Positions 43,425-51,781 of a DNA stretch of 64,000 bases are shown here, in pieces (positions within the stretch are counted from its first letter, which is position 1; every line of letters starts with the position of its first letter). A program made the position numbers and the translations under genes. Source of the DNA: an uncultured Anaeromassilibacillus sp. (GTDB lineage: Bacteria; Bacillota; Clostridia; Oscillospirales; Acutalibacteraceae); contig CAKNKY010000002.1 in assembly GCA_930987725.1 (NCBI GenBank), positions 62,001-126,000 on the forward strand, read 5' to 3'. Below the pieces are notes generated by a model. It saw only the letters and a list, made by a program, of their open reading frames with translations, did not search any database and had not been told where the DNA came from.

Positions 43425-44408
43425 ATGAAAGTGAAAAAAGTAGCTGTGCTGATCCCGTGCTACAACGAGGAAAAGACTGTGGAGAAGGTGGTGGCGGATT
43501 ACCGCCGCGCCCTGCCGCAGGCCGATATTTATGTGTATGACAACAATTCCACAGACAGGACGGCCGAGCTGGCCCGGAAGGCCGGGGCGATCGTGCGCCG
43601 CGAGTACCGCCAGGGCAAGGGGAACGTCATCCGCTCCATGTTCCGGCAGATCGACGCCGACTGCTACCTCATGACGGACGGTGACGACACGTATCCGGCC
43701 GAGAACGCGCCGGAAATGGTGCGCATGGTGCTGGAGGGGGAGGCCGACATGGTGAACGGCGACCGCCTCTCCTCCACCTATTTCACGGAAAACAAGCGTC
43801 CCTTCCACAACACGGGCAACCGCGTGGTGCGCGGCCTGATCAACCGGCTGTTCGGCGCGCAGGTGCGTGACATCATGACGGGCTACCGCGCGTTCAGCCG
43901 CAGCTTCGTCAAGACGTTCCCCGTCCTCTCACACGGGTTCGAGATCGAGACGGAGATGACCATCCATGCCGTGGACAAGAACTTCCTCATCCGCGAGCTG
44001 CCCGTGGAATACCGCGACCGCCCGCAGGGCAGCGTCTCGAAACTCAACACGTATTCGGACGGCGCGAAGGTGCTCTGCACCATCTTCCGCCTCTATAAGG
44101 AGTACCGCCCCTTCGCTTTCTTCGGCGCATGCGCGCTCGTGTTTCTCCTGCTCGCGCTGCTGCTGTTCCTGCCGGTGGGGATCGACTATCTGAGAAGCGG
44201 GCTGGTGCCGCGTTTCCCCACGCTCATCGTCTCCGTCACGCTCGCGCTGTGCGCGCTGCTCTCGTTCGTGGCCGGCGTGATCCTCGACGTGCTCGTGAAG
44301 AAGCACCGCCAGCTGTTCGAACTGATGCTCACACTGTTTGAGGAGGGGATGCGCCGTGAAGAAACCGATCCGTCTGCGCGAGACGAAGCCGGCCCGGTGG
44401 ATCGCTGA
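43425..44408 (+). CDS. Family 2 glycosyltransferase (dolichol-phosphate-mannosyltransferase-like) with C-terminal membrane helices
   Basis: A 327-residue enzyme. The GT-A domain has the N-terminal motif LIPCYNEEKTVEKVV, the metal/nucleotide DGDDTYP, and the DIMTGYRAF and GFEIETEMT signatures of DPM1/GtrB-type polyprenyl-phosphate glycosyltransferases. Two helices (about 225-245 and 258-282) and a cytoplasmic tail follow. It would load a sugar onto undecaprenyl phosphate for use by a GT-C enzyme. It overlaps the next gene by 53 bp, and that gene encodes a GT-C-like membrane protein, so the two likely form a donor-transferase pair. Confidence 0.9.
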   Translation: MKVKKVAVLIPCYNEEKTVEKVVADYRRALPQADIYVYDNNSTDRTAELARKAGAIVRREYRQGKGNVIRSMFRQIDADCYLMTDGDDTYPAENAPEMVRMVLEGEADMVNGDRLSSTYFTENKRPFHNTGNRVVRGLINRLFGAQVRDIMTGYRAFSRSFVKTFPVLSHGFEIETEMTIHAVDKNFLIRELPVEYRDRPQGSVSKLNTYSDGAKVLCTIFRLYKEYRPFAFFGACALVFLLLALLLFLPVGIDYLRSGLVPRFPTLIVSVTLALCALLSFVAGVILDVLVKKHRQLFELMLTLFEEGMRREETDPSARDEAGPVDR

Positions 44409-46209
44409 CCACGCCGCGCGGCTGGAGACGGCAGGCTGCCTGCTGTTCGGCTGCGGCTGCGTGCTGCTCCTGTTCCGGTTCTTCTCCGTGCCCTTCCAGC
44501 CGGCGGTGTTCGCCCTCTCCTGCGCGGCGGCCGTGCCGGGGCTGCGCGCCGCACTGCGCTGCCGCCGGGTGCGCGTGTGGGCGGTGTGCGGCGTGTTCGG
44601 CGCGCTCTTTTCCGCCGCCGTGGTGGCGGGCCGCCGCATCGACGTGGAGAACGCTGCGTTCCTCGGCTTTTCCGCGCCAGACCTCGTCTACTGGCTCTGC
44701 TTTGCCGTGTTCTGCGCGGCGATGGCCGCGGCGGTGTCCGCCTGGCTTTGCGCCCACCCGATCGCGGCGGCGCGCGCGCCCGCGGAGGAGAGCGTTTTCT
44801 CCCGCGTGATGAGCTGGGCCTCGTGGACGGCCATCCTCACCGTGTGCTATCTCTTTTACTATTTCGTGTTCTTCCCCGGCCTGATGACGGGCGATTCCTT
44901 CGCGTGCTACGTGCGCGCCGCCGGCATCGCGCCCATCTCGAACCAGCAGCCTGTCGTCTATCAGCTCGTGATGGCCGTGTTCCTCGCGCTGGGGGATCTC
45001 TTCGGCGACGTGAACGCCGGCATCGCGTTCTTCACGCTGTTCCAGCTTTTGTGCATGGCCTCCGCCTTCGGCTACAGCCTTTCCTGGATGCGCCGCCGCG
45101 GCCTGCCGCGGCCCGTGGTGTGGCTGCTCGTGCTCTGGTTCGGCGTGAACCCGCTGCACGGCATGTATGCCGTCACCGTGTGGAAGGACGTGCCCTTCGG
45201 CGCGGTCGTGCTGCTGTTCATGCTCTTCCTCTTTGACACGGCGCGCGCCGGCGGCCGCAACCTGCTGCGCTGGCAGGGCATGGTGCACCTGGCCGTGCTG
45301 GGGCTGGCCGTGTCGTTTCTGCGCAACAACGGGATCTACCTGCTCGCGTGCGCGCTGCTTGTGGCGGGCGTGCAGCTGCGCGCCCACTGGAAGCGGCTCG
45401 TGCCGTGCTTTCTCGCGCTGCTCGTCGTGATCTGGGGCGTGCAGGGGCCGCTCTACGGAGCGCTCGGCATCGCGCAGAGCCCCTTTGCGGAGTCGCTTGC
45501 CATCCCGCTGCAGCAGATGGGCCGCGTCGTGAGCCGCGGCGGCGAGCTGACGGAGGAGCAGGCCGAGTATCTGGATCATCTGCTCCCGCTTGAGACGATG
45601 GGGGAGGTCTACTGGGATTTTTCCGCGGACCGGATCAAGTTCCACGAGGACTTTGACGACGCATTCCTCGAGGCGAACAAGGGCGGCTTTTTCTCCACAT
45701 GGCTCACCATGCTCTTCCCGCATTTCAAGGATTACTGCATCGCCTTTCTCATGGAGACGGCCGGCTACTGGCGCCCCGGCACGATGAACTGGTATGTCGC
45801 GCCGGGCATCAACGGCTACAGCACGACATACGGCGTGGAGCCCGCCAACCTCGCGGAGCGATACCTCGGCCTCAGCCTGCAGGAGACCATCCAGGAGAAG
45901 GCGGAGGACCTGCAGGAGGACGATCTCACAGCGCCCTTCTTCAACATGGCGGCCATGGTGTGGCTCGTGTTCTTCTGCGCCGCGCTGCTGCTCGCGCGCG
46001 GACAGGGGCGGCGGCTGCTCTTCCTCGTGCCGCTGCTGGCGCTCTGGGCCACCACGATGATCGCCGCGCCCACCTTCTGCGAGCTGCGCTATCTCTATGC
46101 GTTCTTCACCTGCGCTCCGGCCGCCGTGTGGCTTTCGCTGCCGGGCCGCGAGGAATCGCTCGCCGCGCCGCGCGCGCGGAACGGCGCGGGCGAAAAAACG
46201 GGCGGCTGA
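44356..46209 (+). CDS. DUF6020-like polytopic membrane protein, possible GT-C transferase
   Basis: A 617-residue protein with about 13 membrane segments. The loop after the fourth segment reads FFPGLMTGDSFACYVRAAG and is followed by SNQQPVVYQL; an acidic Asp in this first external loop is a hallmark of GT-C enzymes. A later external part of about 130 residues precedes the last helices (YWRPGTMNWYVAPGINGY). The GTG at 44356 is chosen because AGGAGGGG ends 8 bases upstream; the ATG nearby belongs to the overlapping GT2 frame. Function is inferred from the GT2 partner; family membership is by resemblance. Confidence 0.75.
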   Translation: MKKPIRLRETKPARWIADHAARLETAGCLLFGCGCVLLLFRFFSVPFQPAVFALSCAAAVPGLRAALRCRRVRVWAVCGVFGALFSAAVVAGRRIDVENAAFLGFSAPDLVYWLCFAVFCAAMAAAVSAWLCAHPIAAARAPAEESVFSRVMSWASWTAILTVCYLFYYFVFFPGLMTGDSFACYVRAAGIAPISNQQPVVYQLVMAVFLALGDLFGDVNAGIAFFTLFQLLCMASAFGYSLSWMRRRGLPRPVVWLLVLWFGVNPLHGMYAVTVWKDVPFGAVVLLFMLFLFDTARAGGRNLLRWQGMVHLAVLGLAVSFLRNNGIYLLACALLVAGVQLRAHWKRLVPCFLALLVVIWGVQGPLYGALGIAQSPFAESLAIPLQQMGRVVSRGGELTEEQAEYLDHLLPLETMGEVYWDFSADRIKFHEDFDDAFLEANKGGFFSTWLTMLFPHFKDYCIAFLMETAGYWRPGTMNWYVAPGINGYSTTYGVEPANLAERYLGLSLQETIQEKAEDLQEDDLTAPFFNMAAMVWLVFFCAALLLARGQGRRLLFLVPLLALWATTMIAAPTFCELRYLYAFFTCAPAAVWLSLPGREESLAAPRARNGAGEKTGG

Positions 46210-46327
46210 TTTTTGTGCTGTATTACCACTTGCAATTCACGATTTGACAGAATAGACTAAGAATAGAGGAATTCTATGCATACCGTCCGCGCGGCTGCGG
46301 GCGGCCGAACAGGTTTGAGGGATCGCC

Positions 46328-47227
46328 ATGATGAGGGGGAAACGGGAAAAAGCGCTGCTGTCTGCCGCCTGCCTGGCGGTGGCTTTGCTTTTTGCGGCCT
46401 GTGAGGGCGAGCTTGCCCCCAGCGTGACCGGGGGTGCGGCTTCCGCCGCCTCCGCCGTTTCCGCCGCGCAGCAGAGCGCGCCGGCCGGGGAATCGCCCGG
46501 CGGATCGCCGTTTCCGGAGGGCGGCGTGCAGCAGGAGGACGGTGTCTCCTTCCGGCTGGAGCCTTACACCCTGCAGCAGGACGGCTGTGATTTTTCCCTC
46601 ACCTATCCGCAGCTGGAGGGCGACGCTTACGCCGGTGTGAATGAGCTTCTGCGCGAGCGTGGCCTGCAGCTGGCGGAGCTTCTGCTGACGGAACGCGAGA
46701 AGGAGCAAAGTGCGGTGCAGAGCGCGGCGGCCGCCTCTGGAGCGGGGGAAAGCGGTGCGCCCGCTTCCTCGCTTCCCGAGCCGAAGCCGCTCACGCTTTC
46801 CGGCAGCAGCCGGTGCGGTTTTGCCTCACGGCTGTTTGTGAGCGCCACCTACACGGCGGATGTGAGTGAGGATGGCGGCGATCCTACGCGCGAATGGGTT
46901 TCCTTCAACTACGACATTATTTCCGGCGAGGAAGTGACGTGCGCCGATCTCTTCTCCGATCTGGACGGCCTTGCCGCCGCGCTGCGCACGTGCGCGGAGG
47001 AGGGGGACACGGTGGAACAGGCGCTTGCCTATCTCACGGAGGACCGGCTGCGCGCCGGGCTGCCGGGCGTGGCCATTGCCTTTGAGGACGGCGCGGTCCT
47101 CTTCGGGTATCCCGTGCCGCACGCCGCGGGCGATGTGTGTGTGCTCAGCCTGCCGCAGGAGACGGCCTCCGTTTACCGGAGCGACAGCACCCTCTGGGAT
47201 GAAATCTTGAAACCGCAGCAGCAATGA
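46328..47227 (+). CDS. Lipoprotein with DUF3298/RsiV-like domain
   Basis: A 299-residue exported protein. The signal ends in LFAAC. An Ala/Ser/Gly-rich linker (residues 30-70) is followed by the beta-rich sequence typical of DUF4163/DUF3298 proteins: FSLTYPQLEGDAYAGVNELL, then WVSFNYDIISGEEVTCADLF. Related domains in RsiV bind lysozyme and act as anti-sigma sensors; here the protein is a lipoprotein without a cytoplasmic domain. It is not tied to neighbours by overlap. A terminator follows directly. Confidence 0.8.
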   Translation: MMRGKREKALLSAACLAVALLFAACEGELAPSVTGGAASAASAVSAAQQSAPAGESPGGSPFPEGGVQQEDGVSFRLEPYTLQQDGCDFSLTYPQLEGDAYAGVNELLRERGLQLAELLLTEREKEQSAVQSAAAASGAGESGAPASSLPEPKPLTLSGSSRCGFASRLFVSATYTADVSEDGGDPTREWVSFNYDIISGEEVTCADLFSDLDGLAAALRTCAEEGDTVEQALAYLTEDRLRAGLPGVAIAFEDGAVLFGYPVPHAAGDVCVLSLPQETASVYRSDSTLWDEILKPQQQ

Positions 47228-47237
47228 TGCATACCGG

Positions 47238-47272
47238 CGGCGGCCTGGTTTTCAGGCCGCCGTCTCTTTTTT
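47238..47272 (+). terminator. Intrinsic terminator after the lipoprotein gene
   Basis: CGGCGGCCTG pairs with CAGGCCGCCG around GTTTT and runs into TCTCTTTTTT. Confidence 0.88.
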
Positions 47273-47288
47273 GCCCGCTGCGGCCGGG

Positions 47289-47317
47289 TGGACAAACAGG
47301 CGGAAAATTGATAGAAT
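47289..47317 (+). promoter_or_regulatory. Promoter of the TtcA-like gene
   Basis: TGGACA and TAGAAT are separated by 17 bp, 47 bp before the start codon. Confidence 0.8.
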
Positions 47318-47364
47318 AAGGGAAAAGGCCCCGCGGCCGCGGGGGGAAGGCAGGGGAACAGGCT

Positions 47365-48225
47365 TTGGAGGAACGGCGGAGGAAGGCGGAGTTGAGCATC
47401 CAGAAAAAGTTCCGCAAGGAGATCTGGGCGCCGTTTGTGCGCGGGCTGAAGGAATACGACATGCTCCGGGAAGGCGATCGCGTGGCGGTGTGCATTTCCG
47501 GCGGGAAGGACTCCATGCTGCTGGCGAAGTGCATGCAGCTGCTGCAGCGGTTCACGGATCGGCCCTTCGAACTCGTCTATCTCGTGATGGACCCGGGCTA
47601 CAGCCCGGAGAACCGCGCGCAGATTGAGCGGAACGCCGCGCTGCTGGGCCTGCCGATCACCGTGGTGGAAAACCGGCTCTTCGAGGCCGCCGCCTCGGCG
47701 GACAAATCGCCGTGCTACCTGTGCGCCCGCATGCGCCGCGGCTGCCTCTACCGCTCCGCGCAGGAGCTGGGCTGCAACAAGATCGCGCTCGGCCACCACT
47801 TCGACGACGTGATCGAAACGGTGCTCATGAGCATGCTCTACGGCGGCGAGATGAAAACCATGATGCCGAAGGTGCACAGCGCCCATTTTGCCGGCATGGA
47901 GCTCATCCGCCCGCTGTACCGCGTGCGCGAGCAGGCCGTGATCGGCTGGGCGCGCTACAACGACCTTTCGTTCCTGCGCTGCGCCTGCCGCCTCACGGAG
48001 GGCACGGCCACCGGCCAGCTCGATTCCAAGCGGCAGGAGATGAAGGAGCTCATCCGCGCGCTCGAGCGCCGCAGCCCGAGCGTGGGGGCGAACATCTTCC
48101 ACAGCTTCCACAATGTGAATCTGGGCACGCTCGTCGGCTATAGGGGAGACGGCGTGCCCCATCCCTTCACAGAGGAATATGCAAGGCCCGGATCGCCGTA
48201 CTGGCTTTCGGGCGAGGACGGCTGA
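47365..48225 (+). CDS. PP-loop ATPase, TtcA-like tRNA sulfur-transfer protein
   Basis: A 286-residue N-type ATP pyrophosphatase with PP-loop SGGKDS (residues 45-50) and the CYLCARMRR motif about 70 residues later that may hold an iron-sulfur cluster, followed by GHHFDDVIET and a final C-A-C (LRCACRL). TtcA relatives thiolate cytidine 32 in tRNA; this group is a clostridial cousin and the actual substrate is not proven. The TTG start is inferred; the N-terminal segment AELSIQKKFRKEIW fits family members, which begin with a similar helix. The HydF gene follows 95 bp later. Confidence 0.85.
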   Translation: MEERRRKAELSIQKKFRKEIWAPFVRGLKEYDMLREGDRVAVCISGGKDSMLLAKCMQLLQRFTDRPFELVYLVMDPGYSPENRAQIERNAALLGLPITVVENRLFEAAASADKSPCYLCARMRRGCLYRSAQELGCNKIALGHHFDDVIETVLMSMLYGGEMKTMMPKVHSAHFAGMELIRPLYRVREQAVIGWARYNDLSFLRCACRLTEGTATGQLDSKRQEMKELIRALERRSPSVGANIFHSFHNVNLGTLVGYRGDGVPHPFTEEYARPGSPYWLSGEDG

Positions 48226-48320
48226 GCGGCTTCCGCGGGCGCCGCGCAGGCCATCCGCCGCACGATCCCGCGCCGCACGGCACGGGGAAACAATGGGATA
48301 CCGGAAAGGGGATATGACCA

Positions 48321-49517
48321 ATGTCTTTGGCAGAAACGCCGCGGGCCAACCGGCTGCACATCGGGATTTTCGGAAAACGGAACAGCGGAAAATCTTCGCT
48401 GATCAATGCCATCACGGGCCAGGAGACGGCGCTTGTCTCCAACGTTGCCGGCACGACGGCGGACCCGGTCTTCAAATCGATGGAGGTACACGGCATCGGG
48501 CCCTGCGTGTTCATCGACACGGCCGGTTTCGACGACGTGGGCACGCTCGGCCGGCTGCGCGTGGAGAAAACGGAGGAGGCCGCGAAAAAGACGGACCTGG
48601 CGCTGCTTATCTTCTCGCTTGGCGGCTTTGCGGAGGAGCTCGAGTGGCTCGCCCGCTTCCGCCGGAGCGGCACGCCGGTGGTGCCCGTGGTGAATAAGGC
48701 GGACATTGCCGAGGCTGCGCTGCTGGCCGCCCGCGTGCGCGAGGAGGCGGGCGTGGATCCGGTGCTCGTGAGCGCCAAGACGGGCAAGGGCGTGGCGGCC
48801 CTGCGCACCGCCATCCTGCGCGCCGTGCCGGAGGGCTTCGAGCAGGAGAGCATCACCGGCGATCTGTGCAAGGCGGGCGATCTCGTGCTGCTCGTGATGC
48901 CGCAGGACATCCAGGCCCCGAAGGGCCGTCTCATTCTGCCGCAGGTGCAGGTGCTGCGCGAGCTGCTCGACAAGAAGTGCCTCGTCTCCTGCTGCACCGG
49001 CGATAATTTTGAGGATGCGCTGTCCTCCCTCTCCGCCGCGCCGGATCTCATCATCACGGACAGCCAGCTCTTCCGCCCCGTCTATGAGCGCAAGCCGAAG
49101 GAGAGCCCGCTCACCTCGTTCTCCGTTCTCATGGCGGGATACAAGGGCGATCTGGCGTATTTCACGAGGAGCGCCGCCGCCATCGACAGCCTCACCGAGC
49201 GCTCCCGCGTGCTGATCGCGGAGGCGTGCGCGCACGCGCCGCTCAAGGAGGACATCGGCCGCGAGAAGATCCCGCGCCTGCTCCGCCAGCGCGTGGGGCA
49301 GGGCCTCGCCGTTGACTTTGCGCGCGGCGTCGATTTCCCGGCCGATCTCACGCACTACGACCTTGTGATCCACTGCGGGGCGTGCATGTTCAACCGCAAA
49401 TACGTCATCGCCCGCGTGGAGGAAGCCCGCGCGCAGGGCGTGCCCATGACGAACTACGGCGTGGCCCTGGCCCGCCTCATGGGCCTGCCGCCTCTCGCGG
49501 AGGGGAAGATTCTGTAA
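48321..49517 (+). CDS. hydF: [FeFe]-hydrogenase H-cluster maturation GTPase HydF
   Basis: A 398-residue three-domain protein. The N-terminal GTPase has the P-loop GKRNSGKS (18-25), a switch T in AGTTADPVF and NKAD for guanine specificity. The dimerisation domain is central. The C-terminal cluster domain has ligands Cys303 (EACAHA), Cys352 and Cys355 (HCGACMF), with His305 and His351 nearby. HydF is the scaffold that carries the 2Fe precursor made by HydE and HydG to the hydrogenase. Neither HydE, HydG nor a hydrogenase gene is in the window. Its presence implies an active [FeFe]-hydrogenase. Confidence 0.95.
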   Translation: MSLAETPRANRLHIGIFGKRNSGKSSLINAITGQETALVSNVAGTTADPVFKSMEVHGIGPCVFIDTAGFDDVGTLGRLRVEKTEEAAKKTDLALLIFSLGGFAEELEWLARFRRSGTPVVPVVNKADIAEAALLAARVREEAGVDPVLVSAKTGKGVAALRTAILRAVPEGFEQESITGDLCKAGDLVLLVMPQDIQAPKGRLILPQVQVLRELLDKKCLVSCCTGDNFEDALSSLSAAPDLIITDSQLFRPVYERKPKESPLTSFSVLMAGYKGDLAYFTRSAAAIDSLTERSRVLIAEACAHAPLKEDIGREKIPRLLRQRVGQGLAVDFARGVDFPADLTHYDLVIHCGACMFNRKYVIARVEEARAQGVPMTNYGVALARLMGLPPLAEGKIL

Positions 49518-49544
49518 AGCCGGACAAAGCGCCAAACATAAAAA

Positions 49545-49580
49545 GAGGCCGCCGCACAGCCTGCGCTGCACGGCGGCCTC
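49545..49580. terminator. Hairpin between convergent hydF and GH51 genes
   Basis: GAGGCCGCCG pairs with CGGCGGCCTC around a loop with an inner AGC/GCT pair. The T tract on the + side is interrupted, so termination is likely but not certain. Confidence 0.6.
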
Positions 49581-49616
49581 CTGTTCTGTTGTCCTGTAAC
49601 TGCTGCAGGTTTCCTT

Positions 49617-51485
49617 TTACGGCTCCACACGTCCCGTGAGCACCGCAAACGAATACGGCGGCAGAGTGAACGATGCGCCGCCTGCCTGCTGCTTCACAGG
49701 CGCGGGCACGGCCTTCACACGGTCCGGGGTGACAAGGTCGTTCGTATCGGTGGGCGAGCCGGAAGCGATCAGCACCGCGCCGGAGGGGATGAACGAGCCG
49801 CCCTCGGCCGTGAACAGCGCTTCGATGGGCTCGTCGCCGTAGTTGGCGGCTTTCACCACGAGGGCGCCGTCCTTTTTGCCGGCCGTCACATAGAGGTTCG
49901 CGTTCGCGCCGGGGTTCACCTCGCAGTCCGCGGCCACAACCGTCTCCGGGGCATATTCCGCGAACAGGCGCTGCACCTCATAGGACGGGATGCCGTACGT
50001 GCCGGTGCCGTTGAAGTTGATGAGGTTCACGCTCCACTTGCGGTAATCCTCGTTGCAGAACAGCGGCGCATAGGAAGCGATGCGCACGCGGTCGCAGCGG
50101 TTCTCGATGCGGATCATGAACACGGCCTCCGAGACGGCGCCGATGAGGTTGCCGTGGCCGCTCTCGCCGTTGCAGGCGTATTCGCCGATGTAGACCGGCG
50201 TGCCCTCGCCCTCATACACGCCCCAGCGGTTGGGGAACGTCTGCGGGCTCGTGTAGTGGTGGTCGTCCACCATGTCGAGCGGGGCGTCCGGCACGCGCTC
50301 GTTGGCGATGAGGATGAGGTCCGGGTATTTCGCCTTGATCGCATCGTAGAAGATGCGGTAGCGCTTGTGGTATTCCGGCCCCCAGTTCTCGTTGCCGATC
50401 TCCACGTATTTCAGGCGGAACGGCTCGGGATGGCCGTCGGCGGCGCGCAGCGCACCGTATTCGGTGGAAGCGTCGCCGCAGATGTACTCAATGCCGTCGA
50501 GCGCGTTCTGCAGCCACCACTGGATCTCCTCGTCCGTGCCCGGCACGCTCTTGCGCGCCTGGCAGGACATGCCGCAGTTCACCACATACATGAGGTCGGC
50601 GCCCAAATCCTCGCCGAGCTCGCAGAATTCCAGCATGCCCAGGCCGTCCGTGGCGCGGTAGCCCCACAGATCCCAGTGGCCGGGGCGGTCCTCCATCGGG
50701 CCGCGTGTCTGCTTCCAGTGGATGGCGTTCTCCAGGTTGATGCCCTCCACCACGCAGCCGCCGGGGAAGCGCAGGAAGCCGGGGCGCAGGCCGCGCAGCA
50801 TGTCCATCAGATCGCGGCGGAAGCCGTAGGGACGGCCGAGGTCCGTGTCCTGCGGGAAGAGCGTGGCAAAGTCCACATAGAGCGAGCCCGCTTCATCCGC
50901 CTGCAGGAAGAAGCGCGCATCCGGCGTGCGCACCGGGCTGGCAAAACGGAACGGGAGCTTCTGAAATTCCTCCGTGAGGGAGAGCTGCGTTTCGCAGATC
51001 ACCACGCCGCCGCTGTACATGAGGCCCACCGTCACGTGCGTGATGCCCTCGCCGCGTGCGATGACGTAGCCGTAGTAGTCCTGCTCCTTCACCGGGATGC
51101 CGCAGTAGCCCTCGTTCACGACGCGCACGCCGCCGGCCGGGCGCAGCACGTCGAGCTCGAGCTGCTCGGCGCACGCCGGGTTGCGCGGGTTTTCGCGCGT
51201 GAGCTGCACGGAGGCCGCCATGCCGGGCGTGGGAAGCAGCTTCCAGCCGGGCAGCGGGTCGGACACGTCGAAATCCTCGATGTGGCCGAGCCGCGTGTGC
51301 ACCTTGCCGCCGGCATACGTCGTGTTTTCCGGCAGGCGCGCGTCGGCAAAGCTGCGGTTGCGCAGCAGCTCGGCATAGATGCCGCCGTCGCCCGCGTGGT
51401 TGATCTCCTCATAGAAGATGCCCCACATGCGCGGATCCGGCGTGCCGATGGTCTGCTGCGGATGAATGGTTACGGTCTTTTTCAA
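49617..51485 (-). CDS. GH51 alpha-L-arabinofuranosidase
   Basis: A 622-residue cytoplasmic enzyme (no signal peptide). The early WGIFYEEINHAGDGGIYAELLRNRSF, given here by its core FYEEINHAGDGG and ELLRNRSF, is typical of GH51. In the TIM barrel the acid/base is Glu366 in EIGNENWG and the nucleophile Glu435 in YIGEYACN. A C-terminal beta-sandwich ends in PYSFAVLTGR. It releases arabinose from arabinans or arabinoxylo-oligosaccharides. It is divergent from the Pel-like operon and has its own promoter. AAGGAGAC precedes the ATG. Confidence 0.94.
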   Translation of the reverse strand: MKKTVTIHPQQTIGTPDPRMWGIFYEEINHAGDGGIYAELLRNRSFADARLPENTTYAGGKVHTRLGHIEDFDVSDPLPGWKLLPTPGMAASVQLTRENPRNPACAEQLELDVLRPAGGVRVVNEGYCGIPVKEQDYYGYVIARGEGITHVTVGLMYSGGVVICETQLSLTEEFQKLPFRFASPVRTPDARFFLQADEAGSLYVDFATLFPQDTDLGRPYGFRRDLMDMLRGLRPGFLRFPGGCVVEGINLENAIHWKQTRGPMEDRPGHWDLWGYRATDGLGMLEFCELGEDLGADLMYVVNCGMSCQARKSVPGTDEEIQWWLQNALDGIEYICGDASTEYGALRAADGHPEPFRLKYVEIGNENWGPEYHKRYRIFYDAIKAKYPDLILIANERVPDAPLDMVDDHHYTSPQTFPNRWGVYEGEGTPVYIGEYACNGESGHGNLIGAVSEAVFMIRIENRCDRVRIASYAPLFCNEDYRKWSVNLINFNGTGTYGIPSYEVQRLFAEYAPETVVAADCEVNPGANANLYVTAGKKDGALVVKAANYGDEPIEALFTAEGGSFIPSGAVLIASGSPTDTNDLVTPDRVKAVPAPVKQQAGGASFTLPPYSFAVLTGRVEP

Positions 51486-51553
51486 TCGGATCAGTCTCCT
51501 TCCCCTCCGCGCGGCCGAAAACCGCGCGGTTTAACGTTTTACTATCCGCCGCC

Positions 51554-51582
51554 ATTATACTGCGCTCTGCATAAAAACGCAA
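51554..51582 (-). promoter_or_regulatory. Promoter of the GH51 gene
   Basis: Minus-strand TTGCGT and a perfect TATAAT are separated by 17 bp, about 70 bp before the start codon. Confidence 0.8.
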
Positions 51583-51714
51583 GTGAAAACGAAAAAAAAC
51601 AGGAAATTTTCCGCAGAAACCAGCTGCGTGTGCGGGCGCATTGCTTTGAAAATCAAATTTTGGTGAGATTCTCAAAAACAGGACGCAGCGGGCCCTGAGA
51701 AAAGGGACGGTATA

Positions 51715-51743
51715 TTGAATTGATGCCGAAAATATAGTATAAT
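51715..51743 (+). promoter_or_regulatory. Promoter of the Pel-like exopolysaccharide operon
   Basis: TTGAAT and a perfect TATAAT are separated by 17 bp. Only about 30 nt lie between the expected transcript start and the first gene, too short for a c-di-GMP riboswitch. The 130 bp between this and the GH51 promoter hold no gene that I can support. Confidence 0.85.
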
Positions 51744-51781
51744 GCTCTATGTTATTTTGAGAAGAATAGGTGGATGATACC

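Noticed and set aside
51744..51781. Possible c-di-GMP riboswitch before the Pel-like operon
   Set aside because: The leader after the TATAAT box is about 30 nt, too short for GEMM-type aptamers.
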